Position numbers and translations under genes: made by a program. Below, in pieces: positions 21,851-34,071 of a DNA stretch of 64,000 nt. The notes under the pieces are model-generated. The model saw only the letters and a program-made list of their open reading frames with translations, was not told the origin of the DNA and did not search any database. Positions within the stretch are counted from its first letter, which is position 1. Each line of letters begins with the position of its first letter. Source of the stretch: Allium sativum (taxonomy: Eukaryota > Streptophyta > Magnoliopsida > Asparagales > Amaryllidaceae); the NCBI GenBank assembly GCA_030737875.1, contig CM060910.1:250822427-250886426 (forward strand), in the 5' to 3' direction.

Positions 21851-23135
21851 ACTTGGTGGACGTTAGTATCTAAACAATGATGTTGAATTGGCTTTCTAAT
21901 TAAAGACAAAATATGAATGGCTGAAAAAGATAAAGAAATCACAAATTAGTTGCAATATGGAAAAAATGAAAGCGCATGCTGACAAAAAAAATCCATCACA
22001 TCATACTAACCATAACGAATTTGTCTATTATTACCATTAGTGGAGCCACTCGTGTTGCAAACTATGACCTTTGAGAGTCATTTTGGTCATTTGGGAATTG
22101 GTTTAACAGACAAAATAGATAAAATAAATACATGTAGACAAGATGTTAACTTGTGCATGACTGAATGCCAAAGTTGCAAACTGAGTTATCAACCCATTGG
22201 CATAGTATATTAAGTTGAATGAAATTATATGAAAATTTCCAATAAACAGGCCTAGGAAAGACATCTTACACCATGTCCTTAATACTTTTGTGTTCGAAAG
22301 TGTACAGCTCATGACTTGTTCCAAACATTTCTCCTGGAGACCACCTTTGATTTCTACATATGAAAAGTTTAAATTGGCTATGCTTCAAGATTAAATACAT
22401 AAAATCCGTCATTCTCGAAATTTGGTAAAAGGTTGGAAACAATGGCATAGGAATTGTTCAATTTAATAAAAGAAGACTTACCTCTTCCAAGGGGCATATA
22501 GGTCACAAATTTCTATGAAATGATTAGGAAATTCCAATTGATAGACATTTTATACATCTAACAGATTTTAAGTACTGGCTGTTGAGTACAACTTCATCTT
22601 TATTGAAAAGAACAGTCTGGGATTGAGATGCAGGTACATATAAGTTATGAAGTTATGCTAAAAATTAGAGCATGTAATTATTGATAAAAGAAATTCTGTC
22701 AGCGTATATCTTATTAGAACTTCCTAAGCTCAGGTTTCTCATGAAAATTCAAATGTTTTGAATTTAAGATGGTTATAAATATATGTACATATTTATGTGA
22801 TTTCTGAAGGCATTGAAATAAAATCCTAGGAATTTGAATTTTGGAATTTAAATTTAACTCAAGCAAGTTAAACGGATCAAAATGAATAAATTGACTAGAA
22901 TCAATTTGCATGAATCTGAATGGAATATGAATTGGATGTGAATATATTGGTTGTAAATCATTCATATTAAATGAATGCAAACATATATGGTGTGCAATAT
23001 AAACGAAAACCAAAAGTTTGTTATGACTAAATTTATAGAAATATGAAATGTTGAGTTTCATCATAAGTGGGTTTTTGGAAAGCTAATGGGTTTGTAGCAT
23101 TTTTCCTACCTTATTAATTTCAGGGACAAATTCTT
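21851..23135 (+). other. Probable 3' internal relic of gypsy element E1
   Basis: No reading frame of length survives. The stretch leads directly into a polypurine tract and LTR start at 23136-23150, so at least its right part is the 3' untranslated interior of E1. No integrase or RT motifs could be recognised. Confidence 0.4.
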
Positions 23136-23149
23136 TTAAAGGGGAAGAA
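23136..23149 (+). other. Polypurine tract of E1
   Basis: TAAAGGGGAAGAA immediately precedes the LTR start TGTAACGACCC. The segment before it, GGGACAAATTCTTTTAAAGG, is the usual terminal context of chromovirus-type gypsy polyproteins. Confidence 0.65.
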
Positions 23150-26100
23150 TGTAACGACCCAGATTTTTGGTCAATTTATTTTGAACATTTAATATTGTTT
23201 TAAATGTTGAGTTGATAATATAAATGGAATTTTATATGGAATTTATTGATTTAATAATCGAATACGATTTAATTTCGAGTATATCAAATTATCATAATAC
23301 GAAAATGAGAAGAATTGAATTCGAAGTTAAAATTGAATTGAAACGATTCAGACGATCAATATAAATTCTATTTGAGATAAACGATAATAATAGTTATTTA
23401 TTATCGATAAGTTTGATTATTTTTTAATTTAAATTATATTATATCGATTTAAAATGTTATTTTATGTATACGTTCGAATTAAATTTCAGAGTATATCCCG
23501 TTGAGTTCATAATAGCGTTATAACATTGGAACGTCGGTCGTTACGTTAAAATAGGGGTTTGTAATTTCAAGTTATGAACCCCGAGATACTTGATTATAAA
23601 ATTAGTAGATAAGCTCGAATTCAAATTGATATCTATTTAAATAAAATAATTTTCTCTTTATATCAAATCGTATTAAAATAAAATCAAATCGAAATTAATT
23701 AGCGCTTGTACATTAGAAGACAAGCACTTATACCGTAAGTACTTCATGCCTTCCTTTCTTCGTTTATAAATATTGCACGCAATCCCCCTTATTTCCTTCT
23801 TCTGAAAACCAAATCGAAATGGCCAATGCATTTGAAATCCTCCCCAATAATGAAATCATTTCTCATTATATAGTCATGACGTCTTCCCCCTTTCCCAATT
23901 TATTTTCAATAAACAAAATCAAAGCTTCACAAATAAAAATAAATGGTCGTTCAAATCAAAACAAAAATCAAATCCCTATCTCTTTCCTTCCCCCTATTTA
24001 GCTTTCTCCTGAATCGCAGAAAAGGGGAGACCGGCTAGCATCGGCAAATGGGTGGTGAACGGACTTCATTTGAAGGGGGGGCGCGATGGAAATTGAGAGC
24101 AGGTCAATGGCTTAAGGGTAGAGCAAAGCTAGGCCCGCGAACGTATTTAACGGGTGTGGTTTCTAGAGGATCTAGCGATGATGGAGGATCGATTTCTCAC
24201 TGACCGTGTCGTGATTGGTGCATTGTGGTTCAGGGTAGAACGACAAAGTCGCGATTGATTTTAGGCGGCGGTGGGCAATAGTGAGGTCGGCATTATGACA
24301 GTGGAATCAAGGAGGTTTAGTGTGTTTTTATTTGAATTCACGTCACACCTTTGTGCTGGTTTGAGGGGGGGAATTGGGGAGAGGGGTGCATATGAGTATT
24401 AATGGTTTTAAGGATGAAGTTCATTGGAAGGGAAGGTCTCTGATATTTTCAAACGCGACTTTAATGGAGTGTGGGATGAGCAAGGTAGGGAGAGAGGGGG
24501 TCGACCATGACTCTTGGTTTTCCTGGAAAGGCGCCTGCTATTTTAGATGAGGGAAGCAAGGGATGAAATTCGGTTTATGTACAGTATGCATGAATCGAGA
24601 GTTGAAGGAAGATGGGTTAAAGTTTAAGTAAGTAATTAATTTTTAATGAAGCTTAAATTTTTTTTTTAAATCAAATATATACTATAAAAAACTATAACTA
24701 TATCATATGATAACAAATTTTAGTAAAACAAGTTGCGATGGCTTCGTATGAATATTGGCTACGCATTTGGGACTGATTTGGGATTTTTCGGAGTCGACTG
24801 GGATTTTTAATTTACATCGAATGTCGTTCAATCTAAATTAAAATTGGAATGAGTGGAAATTAAAAATCAAGGTAGGTAAATTCACTCTGAATTCGTTTAT
24901 AATTTTATTATAAACGAAATTTTATTTAAAATAATTTTTATATGTTGTTTGATGGTAGTTTGAATGCATTGAATAATTTTTGATCAATAATGGTTATTAT
25001 ATATATATATATATGGTATATTTAGGCTTGGTGGTTAGACATTGATATTTCCCGCAGTACCATTAGTGGATGACCTTAGCGCCACATAATATATATAGTG
25101 GATGACCTTCTATACCGCAATATCCTTCCTTGAGGCAGGATTGGTACTTTTTATGTTTTCTAACATCTGTGGATGCAGGGAAAACAGGTCGGAGGGATCC
25201 AACTAGATTCCTCAACAATCTAATTATTGTTTTTCATATATAATGTTATGTGATGTGATAAATAACCTATGATTGATTATTAGGTGTTTTCGATGTTAGA
25301 ATATCGCTGGCCTTATACATATTGATATTTCAAAATATCATGAAAAAGAATTTTAAAAATTAAAAGGAAAAATTATTTTTAAAATAGAATTTGAATTTCG
25401 ATTCGGCTAGGAAATACTAACTTGCTTGAATAATAAAAACAAGTAGTGAATTTATAAAAAAAGGTTTATAAATAGACTAGAGTAATTATCATAGATAATT
25501 TTGGAATGTAAATTCAAGTATGAATTTAAAAAGGAATTGGAAATCGTTTCGAAAAAGGAACGATAGATTTTATTTTGAAATGTGGAATATGAACTAAATT
25601 GAGATAAATCCAAGGAATTTATAATTAAAATTCGATTTCATCGAATTTATAGAATAATTTATTTCCAAGGCAATTGGAATTTAATATAGAAAATGGAATT
25701 GAGAATAAATTTTTAACTGAGTTGTGAAATAATCGACGGTTTAGGATAATCGGAACGTTTAAGTTAGATATGGAAAACTGGCTTATTTTATATTAAATTA
25801 TCGAATAATGGAGTTGAAGTTTATATAATAAACGAAGTATTAACATTTGTATTTAAACTTAATTAAAACGAACTCGCCCCAGTGTGGCAGTTCGTATTTT
25901 GACGTTTTGAACTTCAATGGAGTGTATATAACTCAATATAAGTCTAAGTTCTTTGAAATAAGAATCGTCCGGACCTATTGAGTGATAGTTTTTTAATGGA
26001 AGAGGAAAATTTGGATTTCGTCTTATAAATTTTAAGTTATATCTAAATCAAATTTTCAGAAAAACAACGCTATAATCGTTTATTAACCATAACGGTTTAT

Positions 26101-28107
26101 TTAAATTAATAAAAGGATTTAAGCAAATAAAACTTAGATTTCCATTAGGAAAGTCCAGACTTGAGTTATAAAATAAATATGAACTCGAGTAGAGTAAATG
26201 AAATGATTTTTGAAAAAAAAATCACATTTTTAATTATTGAATAGAATTAACTAAGTAGAAGAATAATTAGTTAATCGAGTTTTGGATCGAAATTGGACTT
26301 TGGATAAGTAGATTGGATTTGTGAATTCATATTCAAAATCAAATATGAAACTTGAGTTGGAAATGGAATTCGATTGTTGAAGCAAATTAGAATTATAATG
26401 AATGTGATATGTTCAAAATAGACAAAAGAGAAAATTAGAGAATAAATTAAGGAATTGAATTCAAACGATTAGATTAATTTGAAATAAATTGGAAATGGTT
26501 GGATATAGGTTAAACATGTATGGAATGAAGTGTATGAAGAGAAATAAATTGAATATTGAACAACAGAGGTTTGTGTTTGAATTGAATATGAGATTTTATG
26601 AGCCTATTTGGCAAACCGCTTAGCATTTTGATTTTATTTTTTTACCGATTGAGCCGTACAAAGGAGATGCCGGCGAAATTTTTCGGAAATTTAATGTGAT
26701 AGAAAAATTTATGAAAGTTTGATAATTAGAAATCTACTTATCAATTATATATGATATTTAATAAGAAAATAAACGTATAATGGAAATCGATAAGAAAAAA
26801 GGGGAAATTATAAAATTAAATCTTGAAAGGTTAGAAGGAGAAACATATACACGCTTTAATGTGAATGACAGTTTAAAAGCAATTGTTTTGCAGATTGAAA
26901 TGATTTTATTGATAAGAATTTAAGAAATGGAGTTAAGAAAATTAGGAACTGACTGGACATTAGTCGAATTGAAATGCTTCATGAGTATCGATCTGATGTT
27001 AGTTTCGGCCTTTGGGTTGATATTTAGGGAGTTATTCTCTTACTAGTTCACGGTCAGGGACTGATAAATGTGGAAGAATAGTGATTTGTGAATATATGGA
27101 AATATTTTCCGATGTTAAAAAGAAATATTTTTTCTAGAATATAGAAAACAAATAGTTATGATAGATGGAAACGTTTTTCCAAGAATCGTGAGAGGCTAAA
27201 CGAGTTTGGAGAAATATATGGGTAAAGATATTGAAGAGAAATTGGGAAGTGATAAATTAAATGAATTAAATATTAATTAAAAAAGGGCTCAGTGATTGTT
27301 TGATGTTTATTAATAGTATTCCCTTTGGAAATGAAAATTTTGGATGAATGTTTGTTTCTTCGATAGTTAAATAACCAACTATCGAAGTATTGTCCAATTT
27401 AAATTACCGTCATTGTCAATATGGAGAGACCAGTTGGATTTATTATCCGAAAGCTACTCTGTATAGGCATAAGCATTGCGAATCAGATTATGCTGAAGAT
27501 AATTGAAGACGAAGTAAAATGCAAGGGTTGTTTTGTTAATCCTAGGTAGAAATTAACTAAGATGGATTGATGGAAAAGTGCCTTCTGTTTGTCCAGTCCC
27601 AGGACAACTTGTATGGATGAATGTCTGACAAAGTATGCTTAATAGATCATCTACACTGATCTCTTCAAACATATTTACGTTGGTGGCAGAGGAATTCGTT
27701 TCTCTTAGCTTCATGCCTGTGATATTTTGGGGGAAATCAGTAAATGATTTGGAGGGTTTGATGATGTGGCAATCAAAGTAAATGATTGCGTTGGTATTAA
27801 AAAGGTAAGATGTAGCCTCATACCTCACAATCGGGAAATGGTATAAAATGGGTAGGTCGCATGGCTAAGTGGGTCGCTCCCATTAGGGTGTTTTGTCACC
27901 TAATCTAGAGAAAATCCATTTGGTTCTTTATTTTATCGCTTCTATATGCTTTCGGTAAAGGTTGTTGATCCAACCATTGGTGATAATACATTCGAAATAG
28001 TCAAGCGTAGTAAGTGGCTAGTCATGTTTAGCCCGGATTGTAGGATGTTCTTGTTGAACCCGGTGTATTCCTCTCTAGAGATACACCTCCGGAAGGTGGT
28101 CCCATAC
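23150..28107 (+). mobile_element. E1 gypsy 3' LTR, left 4,958 bp
   Basis: This is the outermost element of the nest. The LTR starts TGTAACGACCC after a polypurine tract. A TATA box TTTATAAATATT lies at about 23763. It is interrupted at 28107 by E2, whose target duplication CATAC occupies 28103-28107 and 57662-57666. The rest of the LTR resumes at 57667 and ends GGGCCATTACA at 58341, giving about 5,633 bp in total. The interior is AT-rich and noncoding; an AT microsatellite lies at about 24993-25014. The open frames within are short and unconvincing. Confidence 0.7.
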
Positions 28108-29340
28108 TGTAACACCCCACCTCCGTTAAGGTCATTCACAAAGGGAATGCATTAACTTTAGTGGAGCGTCATAAGTGTATAGAACATATAAATTACAAAA
28201 CAGACAAAATTTAAATAGCGGAAAATAAATAACACTTTACTTTATTGAAAAAACAGCAGTTTGGTAAAACAGCTTGAACAAAGATTGCTTTCCAGCACCA
28301 AAACACCAATGCCCATTACAACAAAGCATCCGTCTTTTTTAACAAAATAAAGAAGCATGAAATGGCAGTGATATTCCCCAATAAAGCATGAGCCAGCCAT
28401 AGCACTGGAAAAGAGAGTCCAAAGCAATACATCGTCTATCTTCGAGCTTGGAAAGAAAACTGAGCTAAGTGGTAATATTCCCTCCCTATGAACCTAGGAG
28501 GGGGGAACGGAAGAAAGAAGAGCGAAACAAAACAGATTCAGACATAAAGCCTGGTAAGTCCAGTGATTATTCAGCATGTAAACAGATAAAAGGATCATGA
28601 CATGAATAAACTGGATGCCAGACCATAACCATGATAATAAGCATAACAAGACAACAAATGATGATCGTTAGATATGACAAGGTAAGATACACTGAATGTG
28701 CTTCGGTTCTTTCTCTAATTTCCTATTTTCTCTGCACTACCCAACTAGCATCCTAACTAGTGTCTTTTATAGAACAATTCGTATTCCCTACTAGTGTCCC
28801 AACTAGTATCCTGTGAAAAAGGATCTGTATCCCCTACTAGTGTGCCAACTAGTATCCTGTGTTATAAAATAAGGTGATCCCAACCCCGCAATTGTGGTAG
28901 CCTTTAGGTGTACATCTAGTATGAGGATCTTACCTCAACCAGTCTAATTGCCACGAAGATGTTAGATGTACCCTTACTACCCTAACGATCGACTCCCTAC
29001 TTGTATTAACTTTCCTTGTGTCTGTGTCAATCAGCCCTTTCTTGCGTGTAGATACCCTGTGCGGGTCCCATCATAAGGTGTATCAATTCCTATGATAGCA
29101 ACCCGACATAAATTCAAGATGCACAGTGTATACTACTGATGCCCAGTGTCTGCTTTTCCACTCCGGAGCATGTGCACGTCCATACTTCGTCGGAACTACA
29201 TTGTTGCACCCTCTGCCGCTACTTTGACTGCTTATAATCAGCCTAGTAATCGTGCCCCAGCCTGCCTAGTTTCAGGGTACCGTGATACATCTATGTGGGT
29301 TACTGCTGAAATGGGTCCCCGTTACTAGGGTCCATTCGTA

Positions 29341-30005
29341 TACTCCCCAAATTGGCTAAGTGTTATCCATCCATTCAAGTTAACTTAACCCATCTACAGG
29401 CAATGTCATGTTGGTTAAGTGTTTCTTATTAGCTTAACCCTTCTCATTCATCATGTTGTAGTTGGTTAAGTGTTTTTTATTAACTTAACCATGCTCATTC
29501 ATTATATTATATTAGTTAAGTGTTTCCCATTAACTTAACCCCACTCGTTCATTGGTTAAGTGTTAACTTAACCCTACCACTGGTCATGTTACATTGGTTA
29601 AGTATTGCCCTCTTGTATTACTTAACCCTGCCACTTGTCATGTTACATTGGTTAAGTGTTGCCCTCTTGTGTTACTTAACCCTACCACTTGTCATGTTAC
29701 ATTGGTTAAGTGTTGCCCTCTTGTGTTACTTAACCCTATCACACATCATGTTATATTGGTTAAGTGTTGCTCTCTTGTGTTACTTAACCCTACCACTTGT
29801 CATATTACATTGGTTAAGTGTTTCCCTCTTGTGTTACTTAACCCTACCTCTTGTCATGTTACATTGGTTAAGTGTTCCCCTCTTGTGTTACTTAACCCTA
29901 CCACTTGTCATGGTACATTGGTTAAGTGTTGCCCTCTTGTGTTACTTAACCCTATCACACATCATGTTATATTGGTTAAGTGTTGCTTTGATTAACTTAA
30001 CCCTA
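29341..30005. repeat. 54-bp tandem array in E2 3' LTR
   Basis: Eight successive units from 29593 each start TTGGTTAAGTGTTGCCCTC and contain TTACTTAACCCTACCAC. More diverged units of similar length run from about 29341. Because 54 is a multiple of three, the array leaves an 18-residue periodic open frame, which is not evidence of a protein. Confidence 0.95.
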
Positions 30006-30679
30006 CCATTCTTAGTCTGTCTGTTTTTTAGCTTTAATTTATTCATTAAAGCACCAACCTCTCACATTATATCTATATTGTTGCGGTCGCTGGATGTGTC
30101 GGGCGGTTCTGGGCAGCCTTACACCGCAACTCAATCTAACCTCGGGTTTTTGGGCTTAAATGCGCTAACCTCTCACATTAGATCTATATTGTTGCGGTCG
30201 CTGGATGTGCCAGGCGGTTCCGGGCATTCTTACACCGCAACTCAATCTAACCTCGGGTTAGGCATGTTCATCTTTAGCCAATTTTACATATTTGTCATAT
30301 GTGTCCAAATCTATGTGTCAAATTTTTCCACAAGTCTAGCCAATACAAGTTTATGCCACATTCCCATGCTATGCCCAAAATTTACTCAATTAAATTTATA
30401 CCCATTTTTCCCCGCGTTATAATTGCACGTACAACGAGATTCAATTTAAGTTCCGAATGAACTTAGTATTCACAAAAGCAAGTAAAAGGGGAAAAATAGA
30501 GAAGGAACATAAGAATTGACATAAGGAAAAATAGGCATGTAAAGATGTACCCAATTCAAGAATCGTGTTTCAATGTTGTATATTAACAATATGTGTAGAC
30601 AAGCTAAGCAATTTACACCATAGGTATGAAGATTAGATAGAATTGGACTTAAGAGAATCACTAAGTTTTATGTACAACA

Positions 30680-30975
30680 TGATAAGTCCCAGTATATTAA
30701 TCACAATAGTCTCATAGGAATAGGATGTACAACATGATAGGTTCCATCATATAAATCACAACAATCTCCTAGGCATGATAGGTTCCATTATGTCAATCCA
30801 ACAGTCTCATAGGCATGATAGGTTCTATTATGTCAGTCCAACAGTCTTATAAGCATGATAGGTTTTATTTTGTTAGTTACAACAGTCTCATAGGCATGAT
30901 AGGTTCTATTATGTCAGTCCAATAGTCTCATAGGCATGATAGGTGTCGTTACATCAATCTCAATAGTCAAATAGG
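30680..30975. repeat. ~40-bp tandem array in E2 3' LTR
   Basis: About seven units of the type CATAGGCATGATAGGTTCTA followed by TTATGTCAGTCCAACAGTCT. The same array is present in the partner LTR at about 56480-56785. Confidence 0.85.
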
Positions 30976-31601
30976 CATAAGCAGTTTAGATTTGACAAAA
31001 GGATAGGCACGATTCAGAATTAGGCATCGTTCTAGATCCGATTATTACAGTCATGATTTCTATTAGATGTTTAAATCTAAATAATAAATGAACATACAGA
31101 AAAAAGGACGGATCTTGTATTCTGGGATCTGATTTCTGAATTTGTTTAGTTATCCCTTGATGTAGACGTTTGATTCTCTAGTTTGGGTTTTGGTTGGCGC
31201 TTTCTAACTTGATTTCTAATTTGGAGAAGATGGAGGCTAGGCTAACATAGGCATGGACAGCATGACGGCTTCATTGTGTGGTCTAGGGTTGAGTTTTGTG
31301 GTGCTTATATAGAAGTCTAGGTTTAATTTGAGCCTTTAGATTAGTCTAGGAGAAATCAGAGCCATCAAACCAAAGAGATGTGTCATCCAGCCAACCATAG
31401 CACGAAACATAAGCCCTAATACCTCAGAAATTAGCCATCGGCCAATCAGAGAAGGCCACATCAGCTCAGGACTACAGAAATTCTTCACAGGAAGCAGATC
31501 TCAAAGGGGTCGACTCCTTACAGGGGGGGTCGACACCTATGTCGATTCCCCTATATGGGGGTCGACACCTATGTCGACTCCCCTAGGGGGGTCGACACCC
31601 C

Positions 31602-31623
31602 TGAGCGGGAAATTTCCCGCTCA
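31602..31623. promoter_or_regulatory. E2F-consensus palindrome in LTR U3 (E2 3' LTR)
   Basis: GCGGGAAATTTCCCGC at 31605-31620 lies at the centre of a 22-bp perfect palindrome. It holds two facing copies of TTTCCCGC, which fits the E2F/DP consensus TTTSSCGC. It sits about 265-285 bp from the LTR start on the minus strand, that is in U3. Binding is inferred from the motif only. Confidence 0.6.
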
Positions 31624-31885
31624 GCTGTTTTGACCAAATTTTGAATTTTAAACTGTTTTTATTATTTAATTATTATTTATATTTATTTTCTACTTAAACT
31701 TGAAATCTTCTAACCTCCATAACTTCTTCATACGGAGTCCGATTCACACAAACTCGGACTCTGTTTCAAGCAGAATTCCGAGATGAACGCAATGGCGTAA
31801 CCCGTTTCACCCAATTCTTCTTCTAAAAATTAAGTGTTCTTAGATTTGTTAATTTCAATATTCATAGAAAATACGGGGTGTTACA

Positions 31886-32499
31886 TTCTCCCCTCCTTAA
31901 AGGATTTCGGCCCCGAAATCTCTAAGTTAAGAAGAATGTTTATCCTACCATCAACATCCATCTACTCAACCATTCAATTACAGGCATCCATTGTCCTTAA
32001 AAGGTCTCTAATGCTTCTCATGAACATATGCATAGTGCGTTTATATGTCCTTATCTAATGCAAAATTAGGCGGTCTACTGATTCAGTTGATCTCCTTAAT
32101 GCGAATTATGTTAGTGCAATGAGTCCATCATGTATGCAATTATTCATAATCGTACTTTATAACTTCTATATGAGCGGACAATCACCAATTCAAATGCATC
32201 ATCCATATGATATGACATCAAGTTTTCAATCCATATATACAAAAATCCACTCATGCATATGCAATATGGAAGTGACAGAGCCAATCTAGTGCCTATTGTG
32301 TGTGTATATGCATCCACGAGCAACCATTAGCAAACACTTTCATCCACTTGCGTCCACAAAACATAACATGTCTCAATCACATGTTTACATCCATTGGCTT
32401 CTACCTAAGGATCGAGGATAGGACCGAGAGGATATACTTAAAAGATAAAGACTGGCATGCAAATAAATTCTACAGAAAAAGAGATTTAGGATATACCCT
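31886..32499 (-). other. E2 3' untranslated interior and polypurine region
   Basis: Read on minus, the polypurine tract AAGGAGGGGAGAA ends at the 3' LTR, preceded by GATTTCGGGGCCGAAATCC. The rest is noncoding. It closely matches the equivalent region of E5 at 62414-62960, which confirms that the two belong to one family. Confidence 0.7.
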
Positions 32500-32660
32500 C
32501 AAAAAGGGTATGATGTACCTAGTCTTCAGTCTTCTAAGTCGCATCTTCTTGAGCTTCACCCCATTGTTCTCTGACTGTCTTAATTGTGTAGCTTCTTAAT
32601 TTCTGTTTCTAAAATTCACTAGAGGGTATCCCATGTAGAAGAACTATCTCTTGAAAATAA
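32500..32660 (-). pseudogene. E2 chromodomain remnant
   Basis: The minus-strand translation shows LRSYTIKTVREQWGEAQEDAT followed by a stop. It aligns with the chromodomain of E5 (KLRNHEFKLVKVQWSDAEED). A chromodomain at the integrase C-terminus defines chromoviruses and directs insertion toward marked chromatin. It is badly decayed here, and the integrase that should precede it is absent. Confidence 0.6.
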
Positions 32661-32949
32661 ACAGATGCTAACCATGTTACTAAGTGTATTTATTAAGGTG
32701 ATTAGAGGTCTCTCCTCTACTTAATTTATTCATTGCGTCGGCTATTTGGGAGACTTTTCTTTGTGAAGTCCCTATTTAATTCAAAAGTATAGGTCTTACT
32801 CCTAGTGATGCCAACTACTAACTTAACCGATGGTTTTAAAATCAAAGTTTGATATGTATTCTGAACTTTTCCTTTTCACATAAAGAGGACCTGAAGTCAA
32901 CCATTTTCTTATTAAGGCATCCGCTACGACCCTACCCTTCCTTCTTACA

Positions 32950-34066
32950 TCAAAATGGCGCCTAGTCCCGTGCCGCATGCATCCGTGTATACCGTAAACC
33001 TTTTACTACCGTAAGGTAAAAGTAAAAACTGGGGTCGTTGTAAGAGCCCTCTTCGATCGTTGGAAAGCGACATCACAATCAATATCCCGAGCAAAGGTTA
33101 GATTCTTCTTTATTAATCTAGTAAGTGGGATTAATACCTTCGCAAAGTCCTTAATGAACTTCCTATATTAGCCCGCTCGTCCAAGAAAGCTTCTTACTTC
33201 TATTGCATTCCTTGGGACCTTCCAGTCTTGCACCGCAACTACTTTTGCGGGATCTACTGTTATCCCTTCTTTGGACGCCACATGTCCTAGAAACCTTGCT
33301 TCTCTCCAAAAATGACATTTTAGAGAACTTCGCCTTAAGTTGATGTGCTCGAAGTGTATCCATGACTTCTCTTAAATGCAAAGCATGTTCTCCGTCGTTC
33401 TTTGAGAAAATCAAGATATCGTCCATGAAGACTACTACAAACTTATTAAAAACTCCCTAAACACCCTACTCATCAAGTCAACAAAATAAGCGGGTGCATT
33501 CGTCAAACCGAAAGGCATGATGAGCTACTCAAAGAAACCGTCAGGGGTCCTAAAAGCAGTCTTGTCTATACTGTCCTCGGCTTCTCTTAGCCGATGAAAC
33601 CCTGTGGTCAAATCTAGTTGGGAGAAAACAGACGCATCTACAAGTTGGTCAAACAAATCATGTATTCTTGGAAGTGGGTGCCTATTTTTCTTAGTCAGCT
33701 TGTTTAATTATCTATAATCCACGTATAAGCGAAGTGAACCATCTTCCTTAGTAGCAAACACTAACGGAGCACCCTATTCAGAAATTCTCCGCCTTATGAA
33801 TCCTTTTTCAGGCAACTCTTTAACTTCTTGCTGAGCTCTTTCCTCTCCCTAGGAGCCACGTGTCATACGAGTAATGCAACTGGTTTGGCATTATCAACCA
33901 AGTATATGCAAAAACCTATTTCGCGCTTTGGGGGTAAACCTTCATCAAAGACATCGGGATACTCACAGACTACTTGAACGAATTGCAAACTATCAACAGA
34001 TGCATCAAGATATTCTAGGTAACTAAGCATGACAGAACTCTTAGGGTTACATGAGATTTCGAGGGT
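32950..34066 (-). pseudogene. E2 reverse transcriptase and RNase H fragment
   Basis: On minus from 34066 the reading shows EYPDVFDEGLPPKREI (RT entry), PFGLTNAPAYFVDLMSRVF, the catalytic FMDDILIFSKN (about 33426), [12 protein letters not shown] and a palm-connection segment around SFLGLAGYYR. Then DFAK is followed by an abrupt jump to KGRVVADALIRKW, which belongs to the RNase H end. Several frame changes and stops occur. The 5' continuation (protease) lies on the far side of E3 at 52770. Confidence 0.85.
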
Positions 34067-34071
34067 ATTAC
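34067..34071. other. E3 target site duplication, left (ATTAC)
   Basis: Identical to 52765-52769 on the other side of E3. Removing E3 and one copy restores a continuous E2 reading frame across the site. Confidence 0.93.

Larger units (their letters stand above)
28108..31885 (-). repeat. E2 3' LTR (3,778 bp)
   Basis: Ends are TGTAACACCCC and GGGGTGTTACA. In plus order it contains the R/U5-like end (28108-28600), CTAGTGT...AACTAGTATCC repeats (28740-28870), a 54-bp tandem array (29593-30005), two ~113-bp repeats (30052-30263), a 40-bp array (30680-30975), a GTCGAC-rich block (31508-31596) and an E2F-consensus palindrome (31602-31623). Confidence 0.92.

Noticed and set aside
22714..23064. 116-residue minus-strand open frame before E1 LTR
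   Set aside because: AT-rich, Phe/His/Ile composition, no motif; more likely chance in untranslated retrotransposon DNA.
29593..30005. Telomere-like repeats (TTAACCCTACC resembles the plant CCCTAAA unit)
   Set aside because: The unit is 54 bp and the CCCTA word is embedded in unrelated sequence. There is no tandem CCCTAAA, so it is an LTR array and not an interstitial telomere.
29520..30422. 300-residue open frame with repeated LHWLSVALLCYLTLPLVM-type units
   Set aside because: It is produced by the 54-bp LTR array (54 is divisible by 3). The same array is open in other frames (29594-29995), and it lies in a noncoding LTR.
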